From NCBI GenBank assembly GCA_016208415.1, contig JACQYB010000061.1, positions 102,875 to 166,874 of the forward strand: 64,000 nt of DNA. The letters are read 5' to 3'. The DNA comes from Betaproteobacteria bacterium (lineage in GTDB: Bacteria > Pseudomonadota > Gammaproteobacteria > Burkholderiales > Rhodocyclaceae). The position numbers and the translations under genes are program-made. Shown one piece after another: positions 48,418-56,700 of the stretch (the stretch's first letter is position 1; each line of letters opens with the position of its first letter). The notes beneath the pieces were generated by a model, which had not been told where the DNA came from, did no database searches, and saw only the letters and a list, made by a program, of their open reading frames with translations.

Positions 48418-48740
48418 GCGCCGACATCCCGGGCTTCCTGTTCGACCGTTTCGTCGGCCTTGACGATTTCGATTCCCAGGTCATCGAGATGCTGGATGAA
48501 ATCGACCAGCGCCAGGCCGCTAAGCCTGGCGGCACCCCCCAGCGACAACACGCCGTCGCGGTACAACACGGCGGCAAGCGCAGGACGCAGACCCTGTTCC
48601 GTTTCCGCCAGGGACTTGCCGAGATGCAACAAGACCGCATCCGGCTCGTTGCCTTTGAGAATCAGCACAGGTTCCTGCCGGGCCTGACGCAGGGCGAGGG
48701 AAGGGTTCTTCTTCAGATCACGCACATTTGTGGCATACAT
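48399..48740 (-). CDS. UPF0175-family antitoxin
   Basis: 113-aa partner of the DUF3368 toxin. The N-terminal portion (MYATNVRDLKKNPSLALRQARQEPVLILKGNEPDAVLLHL) resembles a Phd-type DNA-binding fold; the UPF0175 part follows (LAAVLYRDGVLSLGGAARLSGLALVDFIQHLDDLGIEIV). First gene of the pair. The fusion of a Phd-like start to UPF0175 means it likely self-regulates its promoter. Confidence 0.85.
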   Translation of the reverse strand: MYATNVRDLKKNPSLALRQARQEPVLILKGNEPDAVLLHLGKSLAETEQGLRPALAAVLYRDGVLSLGGAARLSGLALVDFIQHLDDLGIEIVKADETVEQEARDVGAWLKSS

Positions 48741-49020
48741 GGCTTGGAGCCCTCAGGATGGTCCTTGGAATGTAGTCTACGCGCCCGGCACACGATTGCC
48801 AAGAACGAGGCATCTGCCATCCCGCCCAGACATCGAGGCAACGCTGTGGCACGTCATCCGGGACGAACTTGCGGAGAAACGAACCACGTGAACGCGCACA
48901 GCCGCACCTGCTTCGACGGGGAAGATGGGGTTCCCTTCCCACCCGTGGTTGGCCTTCCGGCTCGTCCACCCACCCTGCGGGCCGACGGCCCATCCAATCC
49001 CACCTCTCACCTTCGGAAAG
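48741..49020. other. Non-coding spacer between two divergent toxin-antitoxin pairs
   Basis: About 280 bp carrying the UPF0175 promoter (minus strand) on one side and the brnTA promoter on the other. No gene or transposase remnant was identified in it. Confidence 0.5.
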
Positions 49021-49073
49021 TTGAGTTTCAAGAATAGGGCACTATAATTTTGTAACTACAGGACAGGAGTTAC
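49021..49073 (+). promoter_or_regulatory. brnTA promoter with overlapping operator
   Basis: TTGAGT (49021-49026) and TATAAT (49043-49048) with a 16-bp spacer form a strong sigma-70 promoter. Downstream, GTAACT (49052-49057) and AGTTAC (49068-49073) are perfect 6-bp inverted arms 10 bp apart, overlapping the AGGAG ribosome site (49065-49069): a likely BrnA autoregulation site. Confidence 0.7.
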
Positions 49074-49075
49074 GT

Positions 49076-49360
49076 TTGATCACCTGAGACGAAGCCAAGA
49101 ACCGTGCCAACCGACGCAAGCACGGCATCAGCTTTGAAGCAGCCCAGTTGGTGTTCGATGACCCATTGCACCTCACACGGCAAGACCGCATCGAGAACGG
49201 GGAACAGCGCTGGCAGACCATGGGTCTGGTTGGTGGTGTGGTTCTGCTATTGGTCGCCCATACCGTATATGAGGATACGACGGGCGAAGGACATATCCGC
49301 ATCATTTCGGCGCGACGAGCAACGAAGCTGGAAAGGACCATCCATGAGCAAGGTACCTGA
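49076..49360 (+). pseudogene. brnT: BrnT toxin with a nonsense codon at position 4
   Basis: Translation from TTG at 49076, 6 nt after AGGAG, gives M-I-T-stop-DEAKNRANRRKHGISFEAAQ. The stop TGA at 49085-49087 replaces the Trp (TGG) of the conserved WDxxKxxxNxxKHGI motif; everything after it is an intact BrnT frame (LVFDDPLHLTRQDRIENGEQRW, IRIISARRATKLER). BrnT is a RelE-fold ribonuclease toxin. The frame therefore seems inactivated by a single base, unless TGA is a sequencing error or a downstream TTG (49148) is used. BrnA overlaps its end. Confidence 0.8.
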
Positions 49361-49616
49361 ATCGATCCGCAAGGAACTGGCGGCGCTGGCCGCCAAACCG
49401 GAAAGCGAAATCGACTTTTCCGACATTCCAGCCACGACCGAAAAGGACTGGCAGGGTGCCGTTCGCGGGCGTTTCTACAAGCCGACCAAACGGCAACTGA
49501 CGGTGCGCATCGATGCTGACGTGCTCGAGTGGCTCAAAGGGCAAGGCAAGGGTTACCAGAGCCGCTTGAACGACATTCTGCGCGCCGCGATGCTCAAGAA
49601 CCTGCAGCATCGCTAG
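49344..49616 (+). CDS. brnA: BrnA antitoxin
   Basis: 90-aa antitoxin. Acidic N-terminal linker (AAKPESEIDFSDIPATTEKDWQGA) and a C-terminal ribbon-helix-helix (RQLTVRIDADVLEWLKGQGKGYQSRLNDILRAAM). The start overlaps brnT by 17 nt. BrnA binds BrnT and represses the operon. Being intact beside a broken toxin, it may persist as an autorepressed relic or as an anti-addiction antitoxin. Confidence 0.9.
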   Translation: MSKVPESIRKELAALAAKPESEIDFSDIPATTEKDWQGAVRGRFYKPTKRQLTVRIDADVLEWLKGQGKGYQSRLNDILRAAMLKNLQHR

Positions 49617-49649
49617 ATTCGCCGACAGCGCGCCGGGCGATTGCGGACG

Positions 49650-50831
49650 CTACTTCACCCACACCACCTGCTCATCCACCGCGTAGAGCCGGCAATCCTG
49701 CGCCGCCGCGTGGCGGTTGCAGCGTTCCAGCGCGGCGCTCATGGCGTTGCCACGGCCAGTGATGTAGGCCCAGGCGCCGGTGGGGCCAATGGCGAACGCC
49801 TTGGGCGCCTGGCCTTCGAGGTATTTCCGGTAGCCGTCCCTGCCACCTTGCCGGACGTGGGGCAGCACGTCCGGATCGTCCGCCGGCGCGAACCCCGTCG
49901 CCTCCGGTACCGGTGCCTCATGGCTCGCCAGGCGGATGTCGTGGATCGGCTTGTTCGGCAGGCCCAGTTCGCCCAGAAACGCCCCCACCTCGGGCAACCA
50001 GATCGCCAGGCCGCGGTGCGCGCCGAACATGCCGTGGGCGTCGCCTGCGGCGAACTCGCCGAAGGCCACCAGACGCGCCTTTCCGCCCGCCTCCACGTAC
50101 TTCGCGTGCATCTCGCGGTAGAGCCAGGGCTGCCAGTAGGAATCGTTGTCGCCGTAGAACCACAGCGAGGGGATGCGGGTTTCCGCACCATAGCTGCCGA
50201 GGGCGCGGGCCAGCGTCTGCTCCCAGCCCGGGCAATTCTCCTGGCGCAGCCCGCCGGCGAAGTTGACCAGCCCCAGCACGCCCGGCGTGTTGCGCGTGCC
50301 GAAAGCCAGGGTGGTCAACCCGCCGTGGGACTGGCCGAAGACCAGCATGCGCTGCGCATCCGCCCAGGGCTGGGTGCGCAGCCAGTCCGCCACGGCCTGG
50401 ACGTCGTCGGCCTGCGCCCGGCCGTTGCTCTCGACGTTGCAGCCGCCGCCCACGTAGGCACCGCCGGACTTCGAGAAGCCCTGGCGCATGGGAAGGACCA
50501 CGGCGTAACCGCGCGCCAGCAACTCCCGGGCGGGGCCCTGGAAGCGTGCCCGGGCCTGGAACCTGGAATCGCCCGACGCCTTGCCGTGATTGATGATGAC
50601 CGCGGGAAATGGTCCGTCGCCGGGAGGCTTGAAGACGGTCGTCTCCAGTCCGAGGGTGAACAGCCCCGGCTTGGGCACCATCACCACTTCCTCGCGCAGG
50701 TTGGCGTTCAGTTGCGCCACTGCGCCGCCCACGCCCAGGGCCGCCAGCAGCGCGGCGGCGCCGAGCAGGCGCGCCACCTGCCGCGGCACGAACGCGCGCC
50801 CGGCAAAGCGGACGATCGGGGCATTCATCAT
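49650..50831 (-). CDS. Exported dienelactone-hydrolase-like alpha/beta hydrolase
   Basis: 393 aa. An N-terminal hydrophobic segment (LLGAAALLAALGVGGAVAQL, about 19-40) is a signal peptide or anchor. The hydrolase fold shows PAVIINHGKASGD (oxyanion), VFGQSHGGLTTLAFG (nucleophile Ser), and DNDSYWQPW with a later His (GDAHGMFG). It resembles periplasmic dienelactone-hydrolase/peptidase S15-like esterases. ATGA overlap with the upstream TIG gene couples translation. Last gene of a five-gene operon; the substrate is unknown. Confidence 0.82.
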   Translation of the reverse strand: MMNAPIVRFAGRAFVPRQVARLLGAAALLAALGVGGAVAQLNANLREEVVMVPKPGLFTLGLETTVFKPPGDGPFPAVIINHGKASGDSRFQARARFQGPARELLARGYAVVLPMRQGFSKSGGAYVGGGCNVESNGRAQADDVQAVADWLRTQPWADAQRMLVFGQSHGGLTTLAFGTRNTPGVLGLVNFAGGLRQENCPGWEQTLARALGSYGAETRIPSLWFYGDNDSYWQPWLYREMHAKYVEAGGKARLVAFGEFAAGDAHGMFGAHRGLAIWLPEVGAFLGELGLPNKPIHDIRLASHEAPVPEATGFAPADDPDVLPHVRQGGRDGYRKYLEGQAPKAFAIGPTGAWAYITGRGNAMSAALERCNRHAAAQDCRLYAVDEQVVWVK

Positions 50832-52099
50832 CGGCTCACCGAGTACTCGACGAGTTCTATGGACCGCCTCGACTGCTGCCCGGTCTGGAGATCCTCGCTG
50901 GTTTCCTCCGTCTTCACCGAGCGCTTGGCCGCCGCGGCGAACCACGAGACATCCGTCGCCCTGGAGAGCAGCGCGCCGTTTTCCAGCGTCTCGATCCGCA
51001 GCATCACCCGGACCGCGTCGAAGCTGCCGGCGCGCACCTGCACCCGCTCCTGCCCCTGGACCTCGCCGGACAGGCGATAGACCCGTTCGGGACGGCCGTC
51101 GGAAAACCGCTTGCGCACCTCGGCGTTCCACGTCCTGCCCGTCTCCAGCGGGAAATCCAGGTAGCGCATGGGCGGGGAGTAGTCGGCGCCCTTGCCGGAC
51201 GGCTCCCTTTCCGACACCAGGTTCCACTCCGGCGTGTAGGTCAGCGTGCGGGTATAGTTGGAGCGAGTGTTGCGCGAGGTCATGGTGATGCCGGAACTGC
51301 TCACCGCTGTGACAAGGCGCTCCGTGGAGTTGCTCCACTGCGGATTGAGGTGGTCGGTGGTCTGCAGCACCCAGCGGTCGCCGATGCGGATGTCGGGGGT
51401 GGAAACGGAAGCCGGAAGAGTCTGCGGTGGCGTCGATGGAGGAGGCACCGGGGGAGTGACCACAGGCGTGGTAGGTGGCTTGAATCCTTGGCCAGGCGGT
51501 GCGACCGGCGCGGAAGTAACCGGCGGTACCACGCCAGGCTTGGATTCCTGCTTGCCCATCGAACTCCACAGCACCACCGTGACCGCCAGCACGGCCGCCA
51601 CGACGAACGCGGAGGTGAGCGAAAGCCCGCGCTTCGGCGGCGCAGCGGGGGCTGGCGCCGGTTCGCCCGGGCGTGACGGCGGCGGCGCTACAGGCGGCGG
51701 TTCCGGTGGCGGTTCCGGCGGCTCCTCGACCCGGAAGCCCATGGAATTCGAGACGCCGCCGTCCGGATTGGCAACCCGCAGCGACCAGGCCCCGGCGGGG
51801 CGCGGATCGTCAAGGACAACGACGGCCCGCGACGCGTCAAGGATCTGCACGCTGTCCGGCTCTGAACCCAGCGAGAACTCCGACGAGGGCGAACTGACGG
51901 TGACGCGCATGCCCTCCTGAAAGCCCTCCCCCGCCAAGTGAATCGAGCGGATCTCCGTGCCGGCCACGAAGGCATCCGGCGCAACCGAATCAATGCGCGG
52001 CGCAGCGGGGAGTTCCACGACAAGCCCGCAGAAGGGGCAATAGCGCACCACTCCCCCGAGGTGCGCGCGACATGACTGGCATTTGTACTGCGCTTCCAC
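50828..52099 (-). CDS. Zinc-ribbon / TIG-domain membrane protein
   Basis: 423 aa, not an annotated family I know by name. A cytoplasmic zinc ribbon opens the chain (Cys7, Cys10, Cys21, Cys24: KCQSCRAH ... VRYCPFCG), followed by an IPT/TIG Ig-like domain (about 36-127, PRIDSVAPDAFVAGTEIRSIHLAG), a Pro-rich linker, a membrane helix (about 161-180, SAFVVAAVLAVTVVLW), another Pro/Thr linker and a beta-rich periplasmic domain (about 230-420, GDRWVLQTTDHLNP; VRVMLRIETL). It shares VRYCPFCG with the first gene of the operon. Function unknown. Confidence 0.75.
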   Translation of the reverse strand: MEAQYKCQSCRAHLGGVVRYCPFCGLVVELPAAPRIDSVAPDAFVAGTEIRSIHLAGEGFQEGMRVTVSSPSSEFSLGSEPDSVQILDASRAVVVLDDPRPAGAWSLRVANPDGGVSNSMGFRVEEPPEPPPEPPPVAPPPSRPGEPAPAPAAPPKRGLSLTSAFVVAAVLAVTVVLWSSMGKQESKPGVVPPVTSAPVAPPGQGFKPPTTPVVTPPVPPPSTPPQTLPASVSTPDIRIGDRWVLQTTDHLNPQWSNSTERLVTAVSSSGITMTSRNTRSNYTRTLTYTPEWNLVSEREPSGKGADYSPPMRYLDFPLETGRTWNAEVRKRFSDGRPERVYRLSGEVQGQERVQVRAGSFDAVRVMLRIETLENGALLSRATDVSWFAAAAKRSVKTEETSEDLQTGQQSRRSIELVEYSVSR

Positions 52100-52120
52100 A
52101 GCCTCACCCTGCTTTCCGCA

Positions 52121-53371
52121 TCAGCGGCCCGAACGAGCCTTGAGATTCGCCAGGTATTGCACCAGCCCACCGATTCCGTGGCCCGACCGGGACGGAGCCT
52201 CAAGCCAATGGCCGCAATAGAACCAGTTCCCATTCACCATCTGCTCGTACCGAGCCTTCAGGGGCTGCCCGAGCGGATTTCCGAGCTTGACGAACAGCCC
52301 TTCCACGAACCCGACCATGAAGGCCCTCACCTTCGGGTCCGCGCCGATCTTCATGACCGACGAGGTCAGGGGATCGTCCTGCGCCCGCAAATTCACGATG
52401 TGGGACGCCGCGACCTTCGCCTCCGAAAAGCCGATTGCTCTCCGGAAGTCCGGGTCCAGCGGCAGCGGCGCGCTGTTGAAGGTGACCACCGGCACCCCGA
52501 ACCTGAGCCCGACGGACTGCGCAAGGGATCCCCCCAGGGAATGCCCCGTGACGGCGACGATCTTCTCGGCTCGCGCCCCACCCGAATACCCGCCCCGCCC
52601 TGCCTTCTCGCTCCATCTTGCGTACCAGTCCAGCGCGGCACCAAACGCGCCCGCCGATTCGCTGCTGGCCAGCCTGGGGAACGAAAGGTTGATATCCGTG
52701 TTCGTGTCCGCTTCGCCCATGATCAGCTTCACGATCCGATGAACATGGCCCCAGCGGATCGGGTCATCCAGGATGGCGTGGGCGTCGAGTTCGGCGAGTT
52801 CCTCCAGCATGAGTTCGGCCAGCACGGCGCCATCGGCATCCGAGGACGCATAGCCCGCCACGCGGGAACAGAACGCCAGCGGTCCGACCCCCTTGGGACA
52901 GAGGTCGGCGATCAGGCGCAGGCGCTGTCGATGGAGTTTCGCCCCCAGGTCCCCGGGGTCCGTGCCGGCGAACGCCATCACCAGTTCGCCACCGCTGCAA
53001 TTTCGATACAGTGCGGCCTTGAAACCGGTCGCGGCATCTGTTCGGATGTCGACCACCTCCCAGCCGCCGGTACCCTTGTGCGCATAGACCGCTTCGGCGA
53101 TTTCCGCCAGGGGCAGCACCGCCCTGAGTCGGTCTGGCCGTTTCGCAGCGGGATTGAGCACCACCTGGCGCAGGGTCCCGGCGATGCGGCCTGATCCGCA
53201 GGTGTTCGCGGGCACCGCCGCGCTTCTCGACTCGGAGCGCACCTCCCGCCGGGCGGGATCAAGGGCGCCCACCCGAGTTGCGTAAGCCGCGCCCGCGCGA
53301 ACATCCAGGCAGCCGCATAGGGCCGCCAGAACGACCGCCGCAAGCATCGCCGGACGAGTGCGCAGGTGCAT
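52121..53371 (-). CDS. Lipase-class-3-type lipoprotein
   Basis: 416-aa predicted lipoprotein: signal MHLRTRPAMLAAVVLAALCGC with the acylated Cys at 21. The mature domain is an alpha/beta hydrolase of the class 3 lipase type with VAVTGHSLGGSLAQSVG (nucleophile Ser near 277), an upstream LVMAFAGTDPGDLG (oxyanion region) and Asp/His candidates in RAQDDPLTSSVM and FYCGHWLE. Membrane-anchored phospholipase or polyester hydrolase activity is plausible. 22 nt before the TIG gene. Confidence 0.82.
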   Translation of the reverse strand: MHLRTRPAMLAAVVLAALCGCLDVRAGAAYATRVGALDPARREVRSESRSAAVPANTCGSGRIAGTLRQVVLNPAAKRPDRLRAVLPLAEIAEAVYAHKGTGGWEVVDIRTDAATGFKAALYRNCSGGELVMAFAGTDPGDLGAKLHRQRLRLIADLCPKGVGPLAFCSRVAGYASSDADGAVLAELMLEELAELDAHAILDDPIRWGHVHRIVKLIMGEADTNTDINLSFPRLASSESAGAFGAALDWYARWSEKAGRGGYSGGARAEKIVAVTGHSLGGSLAQSVGLRFGVPVVTFNSAPLPLDPDFRRAIGFSEAKVAASHIVNLRAQDDPLTSSVMKIGADPKVRAFMVGFVEGLFVKLGNPLGQPLKARYEQMVNGNWFYCGHWLEAPSRSGHGIGGLVQYLANLKARSGR

Positions 53372-53438
53372 TCGGTCTCTCGCTCTGGGGTGCAGGCGCA
53401 GCTACCGGATGCCCGGCATCACGCGCGTGCTCCCGCGG

Positions 53439-54032
53439 TCAAATCACCCGAAGCTGGCTCTGGGCGGATCGGGTGTTCCTGCCGTCGGACACGCTGGTCC
53501 GCAGCACGTAGTAGCCCCGGTCCAGATCCTTCGGAACCTCGAACTTGAGCTGCGCGGCATGAGTGCCATGCGGGCGGGAAAGGCGCCGGGTCTGCAGCGG
53601 CACGGTCTCCCCGCCACCCTCCAGCGTGTAGCTTTCCGTCACGTTCACCGGCTGCGACTCGTTGGGCGCCAGGACGGTGTATTGAACGGAAGAATCGACG
53701 TTTCCGCCAGGAGGCACGGCCTGCGGAGACACGCGGGCGCCTTCCATCGCGAGCACGTCTCCGCGCCCCGTGTAGCCGTACTTGCGCGCCGCCTCGTCGC
53801 GGGTGGCCACCTGTCGGTCCACCACGTGCCCGATCACACCGCCGATCGCCGCCCCGGCCAAGGCGCAGCGCAGCCGATCCTTGCCCCCACACAACAGCCC
53901 CCCAAGCACGGCCCCCGCTGCGGCACCGATACCGCTGCCCTGACCCTGGTTGGGTGCATTCGCGCAACCTGACAACTGCGTACCCACAAACGCAGCAGCC
54001 ACCAGCGCCGCCACCACCATCGGCTTCTTCAT
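53439..54032 (-). CDS. Glycine-zipper outer-membrane lipoprotein
   Basis: 197 aa. The start MKKPMVVAALVAAAFVGTQLSGC is supported by GGGAG 6 nt upstream; an ATG at 54047 overlapping the previous gene is an alternative. Lipobox LSGC. A glycine-zipper 2TM segment (GSGIGAAAGAVLGGLLCGG and CALAGAAIGGVIGHVVD) spans residues 32-70, then a beta-rich domain (VQYTVLAPNESQPVNVTESYTL; LDRGYYVLRTSVSDG). Glycine zippers form tight membrane pairs in Slp/Rcs-type lipoproteins. Confidence 0.82.
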   Translation of the reverse strand: MKKPMVVAALVAAAFVGTQLSGCANAPNQGQGSGIGAAAGAVLGGLLCGGKDRLRCALAGAAIGGVIGHVVDRQVATRDEAARKYGYTGRGDVLAMEGARVSPQAVPPGGNVDSSVQYTVLAPNESQPVNVTESYTLEGGGETVPLQTRRLSRPHGTHAAQLKFEVPKDLDRGYYVLRTSVSDGRNTRSAQSQLRVI

Positions 54033-54043
54033 GATTGCTCCCT

Positions 54044-55027
54044 TCATTGCTCGACGATGAAAACCCTATCCTTTACGGGATGGCCCCTGGCGACCGCGCG
54101 TGCCGCCTGAAATGCACGATCCTTCAGGCCCGGATCGCTGAGGGAGCCCTTCAGAGTGATGGTCAGGTCGTCCTTCACCTGGGCCGTCACGCCCGAGACA
54201 CCGGCAGTGCGGATGGCGCTTTCGACGGCGGCCTGCAGGTCCGCCGGAGCAACGGAGGCCACAACCGGCGCCGGAGAAGTCCGCGGCTCAGGGTCGTTCC
54301 TGGTAGGCCCGCCGCCGGGCACAACAGCACCTGGGCTCGCCCCACTCCAACCGGGGTCACGCGCTCCGGCCTGCGCTTCTGCCGCGCGCTGCCGGGCATC
54401 AGCCGCCTCCTGCAGGCGCCGCTGGGCATCGGCCTCTTCCTGGGCGCGGCGCAAGGCGTCCGCCTCGGCTTGCGCCTTGCGCCAGGCCTCCTGCTCCGCC
54501 TGAGCCTGCCGCGCCGCCTCTTCGGCCTCCAGCGCGCGACGCTGGGCCTCCTCCATGGCCGCGGCACGCTCCTGCGCTTCGGCCCCCACCTGCGACAGTG
54601 AAAGATAGCCGTAATACGCGGCAGCGGGCACGACCACCAGGATGGCCGACAGTCCCAGCCAGAACCCTCTGCGACGGCCGTCTGGGCGGATGTCGGAAGG
54701 CGTGGAAATCGGTCGCGTCGATTCCTGGACAGGCGCAGGGCGCGTCGCCGCCGACGCCTCGACCGATTCGCCAACCCGGGCCGCGGCTTCCGTTTCCCGC
54801 GACGGTACGGCGTCGGCCGGCTCGCCAACGCTTGCTGACTGCGCGACCGTCGCCGCTACCGTCGGGCTCGACACCGCCTTTTCGGGCGCCCCCGAAACAT
54901 CCCCGGCACTTTGTAAGTGCCCGCAAAACGGGCAGTACCGCACCGGCCCCAACAACTCGCGGCCACAGTCTTCCGCGTTGCAGCGCTCCGGCGCCGCCAA
55001 CGATGCTTCACGAGTGCCCACGTACAT
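54044..55027 (-). CDS. Zinc-ribbon / coiled-coil / BON-like membrane protein
   Basis: 327 aa; first gene of the operon. N-terminal zinc ribbon with Cys16, Cys21, Cys32, Cys35 (RCNAEDCGRELLGPVRYCPFCGH), a Pro/Ser/Ala-rich linker, a membrane helix (about 120-141, FWLGLSAILVVVPAAAYYGYL), a long Ala/Gln/Glu coiled coil (about 145-220) and a C-terminal BON-like domain (about 255-327, LQAAVESAIRTAGVSGVTAQVKDDLTITLKGSL). BON domains bind membranes; the zinc ribbon may sense metal or bind a cytoplasmic partner. The linked TIG gene shares its ribbon. Function unknown. Confidence 0.75.
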   Translation of the reverse strand: MYVGTREASLAAPERCNAEDCGRELLGPVRYCPFCGHLQSAGDVSGAPEKAVSSPTVAATVAQSASVGEPADAVPSRETEAAARVGESVEASAATRPAPVQESTRPISTPSDIRPDGRRRGFWLGLSAILVVVPAAAYYGYLSLSQVGAEAQERAAAMEEAQRRALEAEEAARQAQAEQEAWRKAQAEADALRRAQEEADAQRRLQEAADARQRAAEAQAGARDPGWSGASPGAVVPGGGPTRNDPEPRTSPAPVVASVAPADLQAAVESAIRTAGVSGVTAQVKDDLTITLKGSLSDPGLKDRAFQAARAVARGHPVKDRVFIVEQ

Positions 55028-55135
55028 TCACACCTGCCCAGTCCATCAAGATTCATCCCTCTCCAACGATCACGACGCCCGGCCCACCGGCACCAAAGCA
55101 CGCAGCATCGAGCAGAAAGCCTGGCTAGCCTTCAG

Positions 55136-55543
55136 TCACGACCCGCCCTTCGGCACCGTGACCGGTGGCTTCAACCCCATGCGCGCCGCTTTCCTGGCGA
55201 ACCCTCGATCATCGAAGGTCAGGAACTCCACGCAATGCCGACTCGCCAGGACGTGCAGGGCGTCGGCGAAGTCCAGCCCCGAACGGCGCAAATCCAGAGC
55301 CTGCCGCACCAGGTCTTCGCGTTCGACAACCAGCGCGCCCAGCCCGACGACCTTGTTCAACGCGTCTTGAACGACTTCCGTGGGCAAGCGGGCAACGCCG
55401 CGCAGAACCCACTCCAGTTCGAGCATCACCGTCAGGGGTACAAACAGCGGCCCGGTCCGCAACAGCCTCGCTGCAGCTGCCGCTTGTTGTGCGTCGTCGT
55501 TGAGCAGAACGCGGGCAAGAATATTGGTGTCGACGGCTTTCAT
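55136..55543 (-). CDS. vapC: PIN-domain toxin (VapC-like)
   Basis: 135 aa. MKAVDTNILARVLLNDD gives the first acidic residue (Asp5); TVMLELEWVLRGV, GLDFADALHVLAS and FDDRGFARKAA supply the rest of the acidic quartet. The ATG overlaps the AbrB antitoxin stop by 4 nt. Predicted RNase, held inactive by its partner. Confidence 0.92.
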   Translation of the reverse strand: MKAVDTNILARVLLNDDAQQAAAAARLLRTGPLFVPLTVMLELEWVLRGVARLPTEVVQDALNKVVGLGALVVEREDLVRQALDLRRSGLDFADALHVLASRHCVEFLTFDDRGFARKAARMGLKPPVTVPKGGS

Positions 55544-55797
55544 TCATCGTCAGCCATGTCGAACGCCTTGATCGGGTCCATTTCTTCGACTGGAATCACG
55601 GGCCCACGGTAACCGGTGCATCCGAGCAGATCGTCCACACCAAAGGGTTTGGATTGCTTGCCGGGAACCGCGATGTACAGCCGATGCTCATCCTCCCGCC
55701 CGATTTCAACCCGGCTGCCCGGTTCGATGCCAAGCGCCACCCGCAATTCAGCAGGAATCACCACCTGCCCTTTCCTGGAGACGGTAATCAATGCCAT
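55540..55797 (-). CDS. AbrB/SpoVT-type antitoxin
   Basis: 85-aa swapped-hairpin DNA-binding antitoxin: MALITVSRKGQVVIPAELRVALGIEPGSRVEI carries the AbrB strand pattern. Its C-terminal segment (GVDDLLGCTGYRGPVIPVEEM) should bind the PIN toxin. First gene of the pair; the start codon immediately follows an A/T-rich patch. Confidence 0.9.
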   Translation of the reverse strand: MALITVSRKGQVVIPAELRVALGIEPGSRVEIGREDEHRLYIAVPGKQSKPFGVDDLLGCTGYRGPVIPVEEMDPIKAFDMADDE

Positions 55798-55848
55798 GTT
55801 AGATACTCCATTGTCGAAGGTCCGCGACCGCCCGAAGATCATCGTAGC

Positions 55849-56073
55849 ATGCACGTGCCGACCGCCATGCGCCGCGCCTTCCACAGCGTCAAGCGCGCCG
55901 ATGAACTGGGCGACCTGCACCAGCTCGCCCTGGCGGTGCATAACGCCTGGCAGTTCGGCCGCGAAAGCGGGCTCCCGGACATGGCGCGACAGTATGAAAC
56001 GCGCCTCAAGCTGCTGCTGCGCGCCCGCAAGGCGCTGCGCGTGCAGATGCGGCGGGAGGGGTACCAGGTGTGA
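55849..56073 (+). pseudogene. Gene fragment A (family shared with 57305-57567)
   Basis: 74-residue frame ending LPDMARQYETRLKLLLRARKALRVQMRREGYQV. The family is not recognised. It has no clear ribosome site. The same C-terminal signature, ALRxQMRxEGYxV followed by a stop, recurs 1.5 kb away in fragment B, so both derive from one gene family. The preserved length may still allow expression. Confidence 0.4.
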
Positions 56074-56379
56074 GCACGAGAGCCTCCCGAATATCGGCGT
56101 GGGCTTCGTCTTCGTGTCAGGCTTATGCTACCGGCAGTATAGGAACTCCCGTGAACAAGGTCCGCAAGCTTTTCTTCGCGATTCTCAAGAACCCCGAGGC
56201 AGTCGATTGACCGTCACCTTACCGCCCCCACAGATTGGCGCTCAGGGGCCTCACCAAGCGGCGCGTCCGGCGCTATCATGGGATGCTACGAGCGCGAGAA
56301 GCTGCTGCACGGGGTCGGAAGGGCGGTGGCGCGCTTTCGCAGCGGCGGCCTGATACCGCCAAGCCATGAAGGAATCGAG
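56074..56379. other. 306-bp spacer before a VapB/VapC pair
   Basis: No gene supported. It contains a TATCAT (56274-56279) that could be the -10 of the following antitoxin. Confidence 0.4.
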
Positions 56380-56682
56380 ATGGATGCAATCGTGATCGAG
56401 CACGTGCCGGTGGCCGAGTTGCCGCCGGCCTGGCGTGCGAAGCTCGCTCAATCCGGCGACGCGCGAGTGACGGTGCGCATCGAGACCGAGAGCGAAGTCG
56501 CCGAAGCACAAGCCGCGGCGGCGCTCGCCGATGATCCGCTGTTCGGCATGTGGCGCGACCGCGAGGACATGGCCGACGTGGCCGCGTACATCAGGCGCAT
56601 TCGCGCGCCGCGTTTCAGTTCCGCCGGTGATGAAGCGACGCGGGGCGGCGATGCGGAGCCCGGCACCTCTGCCGGCAACTGA
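56380..56682 (+). CDS. vapB: VapB-type antitoxin
   Basis: 100 aa. MDAIVIEHVPVAELPPAWRAKL begins the protein; the C-terminal toxin-binding part contains DPLFGMWRDREDMADVAAYIRRIRAPR, characteristic of antitoxins paired with PIN toxins. The stop is 18 nt before the toxin ATG. The start choice excludes an unrelated upstream extension. Confidence 0.82.
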   Translation: MDAIVIEHVPVAELPPAWRAKLAQSGDARVTVRIETESEVAEAQAAAALADDPLFGMWRDREDMADVAAYIRRIRAPRFSSAGDEATRGGDAEPGTSAGN

Positions 56683-56700
56683 GACAGGCCACCCTTGTCG

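Noticed and set aside
49021-49616. Selenocysteine or stop-codon read-through in brnT
   Set aside because: A TGA in place of a conserved Trp in a toxin is most simply a nonsense mutation; no SECIS-like stem was seen just downstream.
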